64,000 nt of DNA from the NCBI GenBank assembly GCA_025057755.1, contig JANWVC010000005.1, forward strand, positions 258,071 to 322,070, written 5' to 3'. This DNA is from Limisphaera sp. GTDB lineage: Bacteria; Verrucomicrobiota; Verrucomicrobiia; Limisphaerales; Limisphaeraceae. The notes under the pieces were generated by a model. That model was not told the DNA's origin and searched no databases. It was given only the letters and a program-made list of their open reading frames with translations. Both the position numbers and the translations under genes were made by a program. Below, piece after piece: positions 52,309 to 61,244 of this stretch; the stretch's first letter is position 1; every line of letters begins with the position of its first letter.

Positions 52309-55101
52309 TCACGGGGTTCCGAAGTTTCTCAGCTCGACTACCGCAGGCCCATGCAGGGGCAATACCAAGCATCCCCCAACCTCTTGGTAGTCCCTCAGCC
52401 GCTGGGGGGAAAAGACTAAACCATTAATCCGCGCGCTCGGAATGCGCCGGCACCCATTCACCAACATCCAACATGGCTGATGCCACCACGGCCGCACGCG
52501 GAACGACACACAGTCCCTCTGTTCGGCCAAAATTTCCAAACAACCCGGCACATGAACCCGCAGGCCGGCTTTTCGTAACACAGCTCGCTGATATGGCGGA
52601 CATGCCTCATAGGCCCGCATGGCTGGCAGCAGAACGGTGGCCGGGTTGATCGCAGGACCCTCTCTTCGCTGTTCCCGCAGCAGGAAATAATCGGGCAACA
52701 AGCCGGCACGATCAGGATCATCCGCACGCCACGTTTGTTGCACGCCGCTGAATGAGATGCCACGCGCCAGGCGCGCCCACGGCCCATCCGAATCATGCCC
52801 GGCCAATTCCCACAATGCCTCAGCGTATACGAGGCCGCACCACTGAACGGGGCGTCCCAACCAGACTGGCTCCTGCCCACTTGTGGCGCCGAAGACAGGA
52901 ATGGTGGCGTATAACCCCACCGGGGCCGGCACCGGTGGATGCAGGTAAACGAAAGGTACCCCTGCCCATGCCCAGTACCGGGCCCGTTCGAGCCATGCCT
53001 GTTCCCCGCTCAACTCGTAAGCTAGCACATAGGCCCGCACCAGATGGGCTGCGGCCAGGAGATCGGGGGTATGCAACGGAATTTCCCATGTTTGAGCTCC
53101 GCGAGGCACGCCCTCCCGGAAACGCGCATCCATTGCACACAGCTTGTCCAGTGCGGCCCCTATCAACCTCGGATCGCCACACCACAAAGCTGCCTCCAAA
53201 AGTTGACAAACCCTTTCTGCGGTATAACCGCTGGCCTCGCGTGAGGGATGTGTCCGGGCAAAGTCCGGCCTTCCGGGTCGCGGCTCGTAATGAATGGATC
53301 CGTCCGGTCGAAACTCAGTGAGCAATCGATACGCCCGCTGCGCGGTAGTCTGAACATTTGGCAAAACCCCTCCGAAAAGCAAAGCCGGCAAAGGCCGACG
53401 CACGTGACCCACTTGGTGCCAGTTAAGTTCATTCGTGGGAATGTTGGCCGCTGCTGCTTGAGCTGCTTCGACCAGCCGAACTGAGAGCGCTGAATCTTGC
53501 ACGTGCTGCGCCAGCCAGAGCATAGTCCAAGCCGCGTCTGCGGCGGGCTGCGGATCGAATCCCGGCCAAACGGCGTGGCGATACAAATCTCCCGCCCGGA
53601 TTCGAGAATCCAACCAACCACGTGCCGCCAATCGATAATAATCTTGTGCCGTCATGCCCGGATCCGGCGGTGTCGGCCAACCCGTGATGCGAAAGGCATG
53701 CTGAATGGCCGGCACTACCGTGCGCCCGCGTCCACCAATCAACCAGCCGCGCCATTCCAGTGGCTGACCTCGCTTCACCCGCACAGGTATGTGGGGCAGC
53801 AAACTTGCCTCGTTGCGGATGCGTCCATCCGAACCTGGGTAAATCCAACCCATGAGGTGACCGTCGCTTAAGAAGAAGCGATCTGGTGAATCAAAAACTG
53901 CCGCGATTTCATGCGAAACTTGTTCCCAAACCACGCCGAGGTATCGGTCCTGCGCCACCAATGCCATGAATGGCCACGTCAGTTTGAGAGCATCAGGCAC
54001 CTGACGGTTTGACCCTGGAGGTACGAGGTCAGCTGTGGAACTACTAGGTTCGTTTTCGAGATACTCCAAGCCGGCAAACATGGCTTGTTGCTTCTCCAGA
54101 CCGAAACCACCAAGGCCGGCGACAAGCCAAAGTAATGGCAGGTGCCAAACATCACGGTCCTGATCGCACACGACGCGCACTCCTACTCGAACGGCATTCA
54201 ATACCGTAGGGGCAAACCACTGCTCACTCGTCCAGTGCCCCCCTTCAGGGTCCGTCCATTCGGCCTGCACACGCAGACCAGTCTCATTCCCGGCAGCTCG
54301 GATTCTTTGCGTAGCTCCCCCACGCGGGATCCGAAACGCTTCAACGAGGCAGCGATCGGCCTCATCCATGCGCAGCCAACGAATTCCTTGAGGGGCTTGG
54401 TAAGCCAACCTAGCTGCTGGGTAACCCGCCGCCATGCGCTGGTTTTCCACGCGCACCTCGAAGTCGCCCCAACCTGCCCCGCCATGGATAAGGCGGACGG
54501 CACCATCCAAAACTTCCCGCCGCGGCCGCATCAACCGAGGCAACGTCGGCTTAAGCCATGCAGGCGCCGTGGGCACCGGCCGTTCCCGTAATCTCAGCCA
54601 AGCCACGATGCAGCGGCCTTGCTGACCGGGTGGATCAAAACGAAACCGCACATCGGGCGGCAGCGGCCCCAATGCAAGCTGGACCTCATGCCACTGTCGC
54701 GATGGCACGGGAAACCGGATCGAATCCTCCTCCCGCGCCTGATCCTGGAAATAAAATACCTGCGCGACGCCTCCCTTTTCCGACCACAAGCGCAATTCCA
54801 GCCACACCGGCATGCGCCGTGGCAGCTGGAGGGCTGGACCACCGCAGTAAGGATCCGGTCCCGTAATAAGGAGCTCCAAACCATCTGAACTTCTTTGCAA
54901 AGGTGCTAAATCATTCCATGCGCTCCACTGACGGGCGAGCTCCTCGCGACGAAAGTCCATGAGCACGAGAAGACCCTGTTCATCAGCCTTTCCCCAAGGG
55001 ACGAAGCCGGCCAGCACAGCCCACCTAAGGGCGTGGACGATCCAGCGTCGCAAACGTGGTACACAACGCAAGGCGCCACCAACGGGACGGATTAAGCCCA
55101 T
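52309..55101 (-). CDS. Large secreted protein, glycoside-hydrolase-like helical barrel
   Basis: About 930 residues from the ATG at 55101 (MGLIRPVGGALRC); a longer frame to 55155 would overlap hisS. A membrane-targeting N-terminus (VHALRWAVLAGFVPWGKA) is followed by a beta-rich N-terminal region to about residue 500, part of which (LELRLWSEKGGVAQVFYFQD) looks like a carbohydrate-binding or jelly-roll module. The C-terminal half is rich in helices and Trp/Tyr residues (ASGYTAERVCQLLEAALWCGD, HTPDLLAAAHLVRAYVLAYELSGEQAWLERARYW), as in (alpha/alpha)6 toroid glycan enzymes. No catalytic residues are assigned. It follows hisS by 22 bases. Confidence 0.65.
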   Translation of the reverse strand: MGLIRPVGGALRCVPRLRRWIVHALRWAVLAGFVPWGKADEQGLLVLMDFRREELARQWSAWNDLAPLQRSSDGLELLITGPDPYCGGPALQLPRRMPVWLELRLWSEKGGVAQVFYFQDQAREEDSIRFPVPSRQWHEVQLALGPLPPDVRFRFDPPGQQGRCIVAWLRLRERPVPTAPAWLKPTLPRLMRPRREVLDGAVRLIHGGAGWGDFEVRVENQRMAAGYPAARLAYQAPQGIRWLRMDEADRCLVEAFRIPRGGATQRIRAAGNETGLRVQAEWTDPEGGHWTSEQWFAPTVLNAVRVGVRVVCDQDRDVWHLPLLWLVAGLGGFGLEKQQAMFAGLEYLENEPSSSTADLVPPGSNRQVPDALKLTWPFMALVAQDRYLGVVWEQVSHEIAAVFDSPDRFFLSDGHLMGWIYPGSDGRIRNEASLLPHIPVRVKRGQPLEWRGWLIGGRGRTVVPAIQHAFRITGWPTPPDPGMTAQDYYRLAARGWLDSRIRAGDLYRHAVWPGFDPQPAADAAWTMLWLAQHVQDSALSVRLVEAAQAAAANIPTNELNWHQVGHVRRPLPALLFGGVLPNVQTTAQRAYRLLTEFRPDGSIHYEPRPGRPDFARTHPSREASGYTAERVCQLLEAALWCGDPRLIGAALDKLCAMDARFREGVPRGAQTWEIPLHTPDLLAAAHLVRAYVLAYELSGEQAWLERARYWAWAGVPFVYLHPPVPAPVGLYATIPVFGATSGQEPVWLGRPVQWCGLVYAEALWELAGHDSDGPWARLARGISFSGVQQTWRADDPDRAGLLPDYFLLREQRREGPAINPATVLLPAMRAYEACPPYQRAVLRKAGLRVHVPGCLEILAEQRDCVSFRVRPWWHQPCWMLVNGCRRIPSARINGLVFSPQRLRDYQEVGGCLVLPLHGPAVVELRNFGTP

Positions 55102-55123
55102 GGCGTTCAGCGGGATGGATCCT

Positions 55124-56446
55124 TTACGGCAAAATTTGTGCCGGCTGAGCCGCATTTTCTGGACTTGCCAGCCATCGGAGCACCACGCCGGTCGCTTCGT
55201 GGAGAGTACAACTTATGGCTTGACGCGTGAGAAGATCCCGAACCTTGGCCTGCACCATGCCATCCGGCGCCTGCTCCATCGTCACAAGAATGCGGGCGCC
55301 AGCCTCTCGCGCACGCCTGAATTGCTTATCCGACTTTTCGGGCCCCAGCGGATGGTCCACTGCGACTCCTGCATCGCGCAACTGCTGGACAAGCTGCAGG
55401 GTCGGCTTGTCCAAAGCTTTATTTTCCAAAAGACAAAAAACCTGAATCCGAGCTGAAGAATTTGGCGCCAAACCGCGAGCGCGAATCAGCTCCGTCAAGA
55501 CCACATCGCCCATGCCAAAACCGAGTGCGGGAAGATCCAGCCGACCACCGCTGAGTAAACGGATCAAATGATCGTATCGTCCGCCACCCGCGATCGCTCG
55601 AAACTGGCCCTGTCGATCAAACGCCTCAAAGACCACTCCTGTGTAGTAGGCTAAACCCCGGATGATCCGATAATCCGTCTGCACGTAGGAAGCCAACCCG
55701 CGGGCGTGCAGGTTCTCTATAACGGCTGCCAATTCAACCGTTGGGGGTGATTCCTGCAGAAATGCTTCTACTTGTTCCCATGCGATGCCCAGAGCAGCTA
55801 GCTTTTTTTTGGATTCGTCCAAGGGCGTACGCTCAAGTTTGTCAATGATCTGGTAAAAGGCGTATTCGCCCGAGGCGTCCTTGGCGCTGCTGGCAGCATG
55901 GCGCCGATAGAATTCCTGCCATGCTGAGCGACTGCTGATCCGCACCACCACATCGGCAGGCGAGAAACCAAACGCCCGCAAAATGTCAACCAACAGGGCT
56001 ATCACTTCCGCATCAGCGCCTGGATCTGGTTCCCCAACGATGTCGGCATTGAACTGGAAGTGCTCTCGAAGACGACCTTTTTGCTGGCGCTCGTACCGAA
56101 ACAACTGCGGAATCGCGAACCATTTCAACGGCTTTTTGTATTGCCGGAACTGTGCCGCAATCATGCGCGCCAGAGTGGGCGTCATCTCGGGGCGTAAGGC
56201 CACCTCGCGGGCACCCTTGTCCACAAAATGGTAAAGCTGTTGAACGATTTCATCGCCACTCTTGACCTTGTACAGCCCAAGCGGTTCCAAAGGGGGACCG
56301 TCATACTCAACAAACCCGTATCTCTGGGCGACTCGCCGCCAGGTGCGGAAGATGTGTTCCCGTAGGCTTGCACTCCAAGCCAGAGCATCGCCCTCAGGAA
56401 CCGGCTCGGGATAAAAATCACGAAATCCAGGCAATCGCTCCATCAT
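55124..56446 (-). CDS. hisS: Histidyl-tRNA synthetase, atypical motif 3
   Basis: Class II aminoacyl-tRNA synthetase charging tRNA-His. The start MMERLPGFRDFYPEP follows AAGG; one Met earlier or later is possible. Motif 1 lies near TWRRVAQRYGFVEYDGPPLEP. Motif 2 is FAIPQLFRYERQQKGRLREHFQFNADI. The HisRS signatures LAYYTGVVFEAF and GGGRYDHLIRLL are clear. Motif 3 reads ALGFGMGDVVLTELI instead of the usual GxxxGLER, so the conserved Arg is not in place. I recall the same GDVVL form from plant-organelle-type HisRS, so it is a known branch rather than damage (inference). The C-terminal anticodon-binding domain is complete. Confidence 0.95.
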   Translation of the reverse strand: MMERLPGFRDFYPEPVPEGDALAWSASLREHIFRTWRRVAQRYGFVEYDGPPLEPLGLYKVKSGDEIVQQLYHFVDKGAREVALRPEMTPTLARMIAAQFRQYKKPLKWFAIPQLFRYERQQKGRLREHFQFNADIVGEPDPGADAEVIALLVDILRAFGFSPADVVVRISSRSAWQEFYRRHAASSAKDASGEYAFYQIIDKLERTPLDESKKKLAALGIAWEQVEAFLQESPPTVELAAVIENLHARGLASYVQTDYRIIRGLAYYTGVVFEAFDRQGQFRAIAGGGRYDHLIRLLSGGRLDLPALGFGMGDVVLTELIRARGLAPNSSARIQVFCLLENKALDKPTLQLVQQLRDAGVAVDHPLGPEKSDKQFRRAREAGARILVTMEQAPDGMVQAKVRDLLTRQAISCTLHEATGVVLRWLASPENAAQPAQILP

Positions 56447-57041
56447 GCGCCTTGAGAATATGTCCGGAGCTCCCAAGTCGGAAATCAAAAACCAGGAGGG
56501 CCAGCTCGATGCTAACGTGGGAGTTCAGGTCAGTCCCGCGTACGAGTCAACGAATGCGGCGAATCAAATTCATGCGGAGGCGTAAGCTCTGCTGCCAATC
56601 CGGAGGCTTCGCGAGCCAAAGCCTGACAGATCGAATCCACCCGAAGACGCAAGCCGCATAAAACCATAGCACCGTATCCTTGGGCCCCGGGCTGCGAAAT
56701 CCTCCGCCTCCCCGACACGAGCTCCGGGCCCGCCTGCCTGCATCAAAAAAAGCACTTCCCATCGGCACGTCCTGATAAAAGCCAGTGCTTCAAAAAAGCT
56801 CCCTCACTTCCGTGAACCGAGCTCCATGAAAGTCTACTTCACGCCGGGACATCAGCCGCTGCCCCGGCGATCCCGATCTTGGCCCCGTGCGCATCAGCAA
56901 TAGGCTGGTGATCGTCTCGGATCGTTTGCCAGCTTGCCTGGGGGAAATGGCCCATTGCGAATGACATGACCGGGATGCAACACTGCACGTGAATGCAGCC
57001 TGTCAACTGCAGCTGCATCCCGACAGCTCACATCGAAACGG
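56447..57041. other. Intergenic stretch between HU gene and hisS
   Basis: About 595 bases between two same-strand genes. It contains a terminator-like hairpin (listed separately). A 62-codon minus frame at 56530-56718 (GAMVLCGLRLRVDSICQALAR) ahead of hisS has no recognised family and is not called. Confidence 0.4.
56744..56790 (-). terminator. Possible terminator for the HU-family gene
   Basis: On the minus strand AAGCACT and AGTGCTT (plus positions 56784-56790 and 56750-56756) form a 7-bp stem with a 27-base loop, followed by a run of Ts (plus 56744-56750 is CAAAAAA). It lies about 250 bases after the HU-family stop codon. The large loop makes this uncertain. Confidence 0.4.
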
Positions 57042-57377
57042 TCAAGTCTCGTTGGCAGCCTTGCCAGCAGGCGGGCTTTCTTGACCCGGCGTCAGTTTTA
57101 AGACTGCCTCACGAAGGTCCTTGCCCGGTTTGAATCGTACTACCGCCCGAGCTGGAATGGGGATATCCTTTTCCGGCTCATGCGGATTGCGGCCGACTCT
57201 CGCCTTGCGCAACTTGACTTCGAACACGCCGAATCCCCGCAGTTCAATTTTGTCCCCGCGTGCAAGGGCTTCGAAAACCCGGTCCAACACTCCCTGAACC
57301 ACTCGATGAACATCCGATTGGTTCAACCGAGTCTCTTCACAGATGGACAAGACCAAATCCCGTTTGGTGACCGTCAT
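57042..57377 (-). CDS. HU/IHF family DNA-binding protein
   Basis: Nucleoid-associated dimeric DNA-bending protein of 111 residues. It begins MTVTKRDLVLSICEETRLNQSDVHRVVQGVLDRVFEAL. The strand and arm region follow: GDKIELRGFGVFEVKLRKARVGRNPHEPEKDIPIPARAVVRFKPGKDLREAV. The GRNP arm and R.G..F.V motif are those of IHF/HU. The C-terminal 15 residues are an extra flexible tail. It is single on its strand with a promoter-like sequence 45-73 bases upstream. Confidence 0.95.
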   Translation of the reverse strand: MTVTKRDLVLSICEETRLNQSDVHRVVQGVLDRVFEALARGDKIELRGFGVFEVKLRKARVGRNPHEPEKDIPIPARAVVRFKPGKDLREAVLKLTPGQESPPAGKAANET

Positions 57378-57421
57378 ATTGCGTGTAGGGTTGCCCGGCC
57401 GCTTGCGTTTGGTGCACAGCC

Positions 57422-57450
57422 CTTTTAGACCTGCCCCTTAACAAGGTCAA
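57422..57450 (-). promoter_or_regulatory. Sigma70-type promoter of the HU/IHF gene
   Basis: On the minus strand TTGACC (57450-57445) and TAAAAG (57427-57422) are separated by 17 bases. The start would lie near 57415, giving a leader of about 38 nt before the ATG at 57377. Confidence 0.55.
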
Positions 57451-57593
57451 GCGGTTTTGTTCGACTTCATAACGCACCTGACGCGGCGACAGGCCGCCAA
57501 GACCCCGCCCGTACGTCATCATGGCGCAACTTTGTCGTGCAACTTTCCATGCACTGTGGTGTTTCGGATAAATAAGTCGTATGCTTTAGAAGG

Positions 57594-58448
57594 ATGCGCA
57601 TGCGAGATCGGAATTTTGTAAGATTGCTGCACTGCACCCTGGTCATAGCCTGGATAGCCTCAGGGACTGTGGTGCACTCGGCCACACCAACACTCACAGA
57701 GAATCCCTATGCAGTGGCGGCTGAACGTAACATCTTCGACCTGAGGCCGATGCCCAAGCCAGAGGAGTTGGCGCCCGCTCCCCCTCCGCCTCCGCCCACG
57801 AAAATCACCTTGCAAGGCATCACGGTCCTTTTCGGCCGTAAAGAGGTCCTGCTTAAGATCCCCGAGTCCCCGGCGCCGGGTCAACCACCTAAAGAACGGT
57901 CTCTGATCTTGGGCGAAGGTGAACGACATGGTCCAATTGAGGTGGTCAAAATCGATCCAATCACGCGAGAGGTGGAGTTCCGAGATTCCGGGAATCCGGT
58001 CAAACTAAAACTCACGGATTTCATCGCCAAAACGCCTGCAGCGCCTGCGCCTATAGCTGCCGTGCCTGCGGCCCCAGCTGTGGTCCGCCCGACTGCACCC
58101 CCCACGGCAGGGGTTCAGGCCGGCGGCCCTCCCGCGACAGCCGTAGTGGCATCCGGGCCGACGACGCCCGGTTTCCCTTCTCGCCCGGTTCGGACGCCTC
58201 CTGCGGCGGTACCTTCGCCGGTGCCTGCAGCGATGCCTGCACCTCAGGCTCCTCAGCAGCCCCAGTTGTCCCTCGAAGAACAAATTGTTTTGATCGAGCT
58301 ACAGCGAAAAGCGACGGAGCAACAGGTTCAACAAGGGCTATTGCCTCCCTTGCCTCCCACTGAGCTGACCCCTCCTACACCGGGGGGTGGGGCAACACCA
58401 GCCCCGCCCTCGCCGATGCCCCCCGTGCCACCCGTGCCGGGCCCTTGA
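57594..58448 (+). CDS. Proline-rich secreted protein with GspC-like N-terminal motif
   Basis: A 284-residue exported protein. A signal peptide (VRLLHCTLVIAWIASGTVVHS) is followed by ENPYAVAAERNIFDLRPMP, a phrase typical of inner-membrane type II secretion or pilus-assembly proteins of the GspC/PulP kind. A small beta domain follows (TKITLQGITVLFGRKEVLLKI, SLILGEGERHGPIEVVKIDPITREVEFRD). The last 140 residues are low-complexity Pro/Ala with one predicted helix (LSLEEQIVLIELQRKATEQQVQQG). No other secretion genes are adjacent. GAAGG precedes the second ATG (57600), which may be the true start. Confidence 0.65.
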   Translation: MRMRDRNFVRLLHCTLVIAWIASGTVVHSATPTLTENPYAVAAERNIFDLRPMPKPEELAPAPPPPPPTKITLQGITVLFGRKEVLLKIPESPAPGQPPKERSLILGEGERHGPIEVVKIDPITREVEFRDSGNPVKLKLTDFIAKTPAAPAPIAAVPAAPAVVRPTAPPTAGVQAGGPPATAVVASGPTTPGFPSRPVRTPPAAVPSPVPAAMPAPQAPQQPQLSLEEQIVLIELQRKATEQQVQQGLLPPLPPTELTPPTPGGGATPAPPSPMPPVPPVPGP

Positions 58449-59771
58449 AAGCCATCGTTCGTTTTGGCCAAATCACCACGTTCATGAAACCCCGCCTCTG
58501 ATCCAAGGACTGTTTTGGCAGCCTCCTTTCGCCTTGTGTAGGTGGAGCACCAGAGACGGCGTCAAAAAAACCAGCCTTGGACGCAGGGGTGTGTCTCAAT
58601 CCTGAGACTTCGGTTGCCGATGGACAATCCTTTCGCCTCCACAGCCACGCCCTCCGCCCCTACCGATTAACTTGCTCAGCCAGGCAATGGTATCCAGTCA
58701 AGACCCGAAAGGGCATAGTGGCTCCTTGCGCTGTTTCTCGTGACACCATTCCCAGCAGGGTATGAGCCGATCCCTAATAGTGGATAGAGGCTGACAAGAG
58801 CCGGAGAGCAGAGACAACCACAATAAGCAGACGACTGCCGATTCAGCTCCGCCCCCTCCACAGCGTCTTCAAGAACGATCCTCGATTTGGCGGAAAGCGA
58901 GCGTCTCCTCATGCAAGGCTTTCCACATGCTAAGAAAGGGACCCTGTTTTCCGAAGTGCTGAGTCTGCTATATTTGTCGCATTGGCCGTTAGTGGGCAGC
59001 GATTCTGAGTCGCGCCGTTTTTTCCTCTCTCTTGCCTGCGACCGGGCATCCACTTGCGATTACACAAGGCTCGGTTCCCGTATCGCGGGGGTGCAAGGCT
59101 CACAGCCCATGCAGCATGGATTCATCCACTGCAAGCAACCTGCCTTATGCCCGGGGCAAAGCCTCCTCTTGAATTGTCGGAGGAGCCATGCGCGCTTCAG
59201 CAGGAGGGCGCACAGCGTTTCCGCCTGCGGCTGCGATGGCAAAAGGCAAAGTGGATCGAATTCAGAAAACCCTGCTCGATCCGGGCAGGATTGTTCCCGG
59301 AAGAAGCCTTTTGCAATCTTACTGTCAAGCAGGGCCGGTCCGCTTCCTCGGAGTACGTCTGGGAGCCAGGACCGTGTTCACCCCTACGAAGATGGGCAGT
59401 TGCCAGACATTCTCTGTGTTCGGCCGGTTCGTTACCAGAGCTGTTTACTTGCGAACCCCGTCAACTGATAAAAAACGGGTTCGTGCTTAAGCCGAGTCGT
59501 TCCAGATACATAAGGGCCGTGAGTCGAAACCGTCCTTAACCATGGATGCTTTTGGCTGGATCGGGCCAACCTTTCCGCACAAAGATCGTGCTCATGTGAC
59601 AGGCCAATCGTGTTATCGTTCCTGCAGTCGTTTGCTGTTCAGGATCCGCCAGACAGCAAAAGAGGGCACGGTAGCATGGCGCAGCGCAGCTTTTTGCTGC
59701 CATTCATTAGCTGCCGAGACCGACATCATCCTCGACGCCTCTCCGATTCGGAACATCGGCCACTGCTCCGT
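58449..59771. other. Long stretch without a supported gene
   Basis: About 1.3 kb between the GspC-like gene and the broken glycoside hydrolase. Several medium open frames overlap in different phases (for example around 58887-59539) without a consistent family match. The right-hand part may be eroded sequence belonging to the same decayed locus, but I cannot align it to anything. Confidence 0.35.
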
Positions 59772-61131
59772 ATGCGGCTCGCACTGGACCAGCGAGAGTT
59801 TTGTGACGATCAGAGGCGACCGTCCGTGCCATTCGGCATTAACTACTTCCGGCCCGGCACGGGATGGGCACCTCAGTTATGAAAAGAATTTGACCCCGAA
59901 GCGACCCGGCGCGATCTGCTATGCTTGCGTCACATGGGTGTTCATTGCGTTCGCTTCTTTCTGACTTTCGGCTGGTTTTTTTCAACTCCCCGATCGCTTG
60001 TCGCAGGCGGCACTAGACAAATTCGACCAGTTTCTAGCTTTGGCCGAAGAAGCGGGCATTTACGTGGATCCCACCGGGCCGGACCATTGGGAAGGGCTGC
60101 CGGAATGGGCGCAGACGGAGCGTTACGCTGATGGAAGCATGTTGAATGCGCTTGAGCCGTTCTGGCGCATGTTTGCCACACGCTGCCGAAGGCGGACCGT
60201 CCTTTTTGCCGTCCTTTTTGCCGATGATCTGCTAAATGAGCCGCAAGTGCCTTGGGATAGTCCACACTTACGCCCTGGTTGGAATGCTTGGCTAGACCGA
60301 CGATATACCAACATCGCCTGGATGGCTACGGCATGGAACGTGCCACAACAGTCCCTCGTGCCGAAGTGCATCTCGGTGCCACCGCGTGAAGATTGTCTCC
60401 GATGCCCGAAGTTGTTGGATTTTCAGCATTTCCGGCAACATGTAGCGCAAGAATGGATTTGGCGTCAGGTACGAGCCATTCGCGCCGTCGATCCCGACGC
60501 CCTCGTGACAGGGGGACTGGTTCAATGGTCCGTGCCCCTTGCGTTGGCCGGTCGGTGGCACTACTCCGGCTCCAGCCCACATCGCATCGCGGCATATCTC
60601 GACTTTCTCCAGATTCACTTCTGCCCATTGGCAGGCGGTTTTTACGCTGATCAGCCCGAGGATGATGTGGGGAATCTTGCCTATCTGTATGCTCTCTTGC
60701 AGGAACTAGGTCGGGCTAGCAAATCCGTGGTCTTGGATGAATTCGGCTGATACGAAGGTGGAGCGCTCTCTTTTGCAACTCATCCCGCCGCCACACAAGA
60801 GGAGCAAGCTCGCGGGTGCAGTCGTCTTATCGAGATTAGCCAAGGCTGGGTCCATGGGTGGTTGCACTGGGCCCCTATGGATCATCCGGGAGCGCAAGAT
60901 GTGACACAGCGCATCGGGTCATGGACCGCAGATGGACGGCCCAAGCTGTGCGCTCGAGCGTTCGAAAAGTGGGCCTGCCGACCTGTGCATCATCGGCCCA
61001 CACTGGCTCCACGTCTCCCGGTACGTCCGCTTCCCTGGCCGGATTGCTTGGCCAGTAGTCGCGCCGGTCATCAACATCTGCGGCTCAGCGTAGAGCAATC
61101 GAGACAGGAGCCATCCTCTATGGACTGGTAA
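59772..61131 (+). pseudogene. Broken cellulase-fold glycoside hydrolase
   Basis: A TIM-barrel glycoside-hydrolase relative in pieces. From 59772 the frame reads VPFGINYFRPGTGWAPQL, then a TGA at 59880-59882 where the next residue should be Trp, then KEFDPEATRRDLLCLRHMGVHCVRFFLTFGWFF. A run of seven Ts (59976-59982) shifts the frame. The next phase carries QAALDKFDQFLALAEEAGIYVDPTGPDHWEGLPEW, later LLNEPQVPWDSP, and the strand VVLDEFG. A second TGA (60748-60750) follows where Trp is expected; the same phase continues YEGGALSF...WVHGWLHWAPMDHPG to a TAA at 61129-61131. LNEP and LDEFG mark the two catalytic Glu positions of this fold, so the enzyme core was once complete. Confidence 0.88.
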
Positions 61132-61244
61132 TCGTCGGCGGTCTCCTTTGGCTCAGGGCCTTCTATCATTCCCCGAAGATTTTCCCTCTGAGGGTCCATG
61201 ACTCGCAACTACCGGTAATCGGCTCCTGGAGCACCGCCCGGCGT

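Noticed and set aside
59772-61131. UGA read as tryptophan
   Set aside because: TGA ends several genes at exact operon junctions (resB, purK, sbtA and the lipoprotein at 21178-21180), and Trp is encoded by TGG everywhere else. The accompanying frameshift fits a pseudogene better than recoding.
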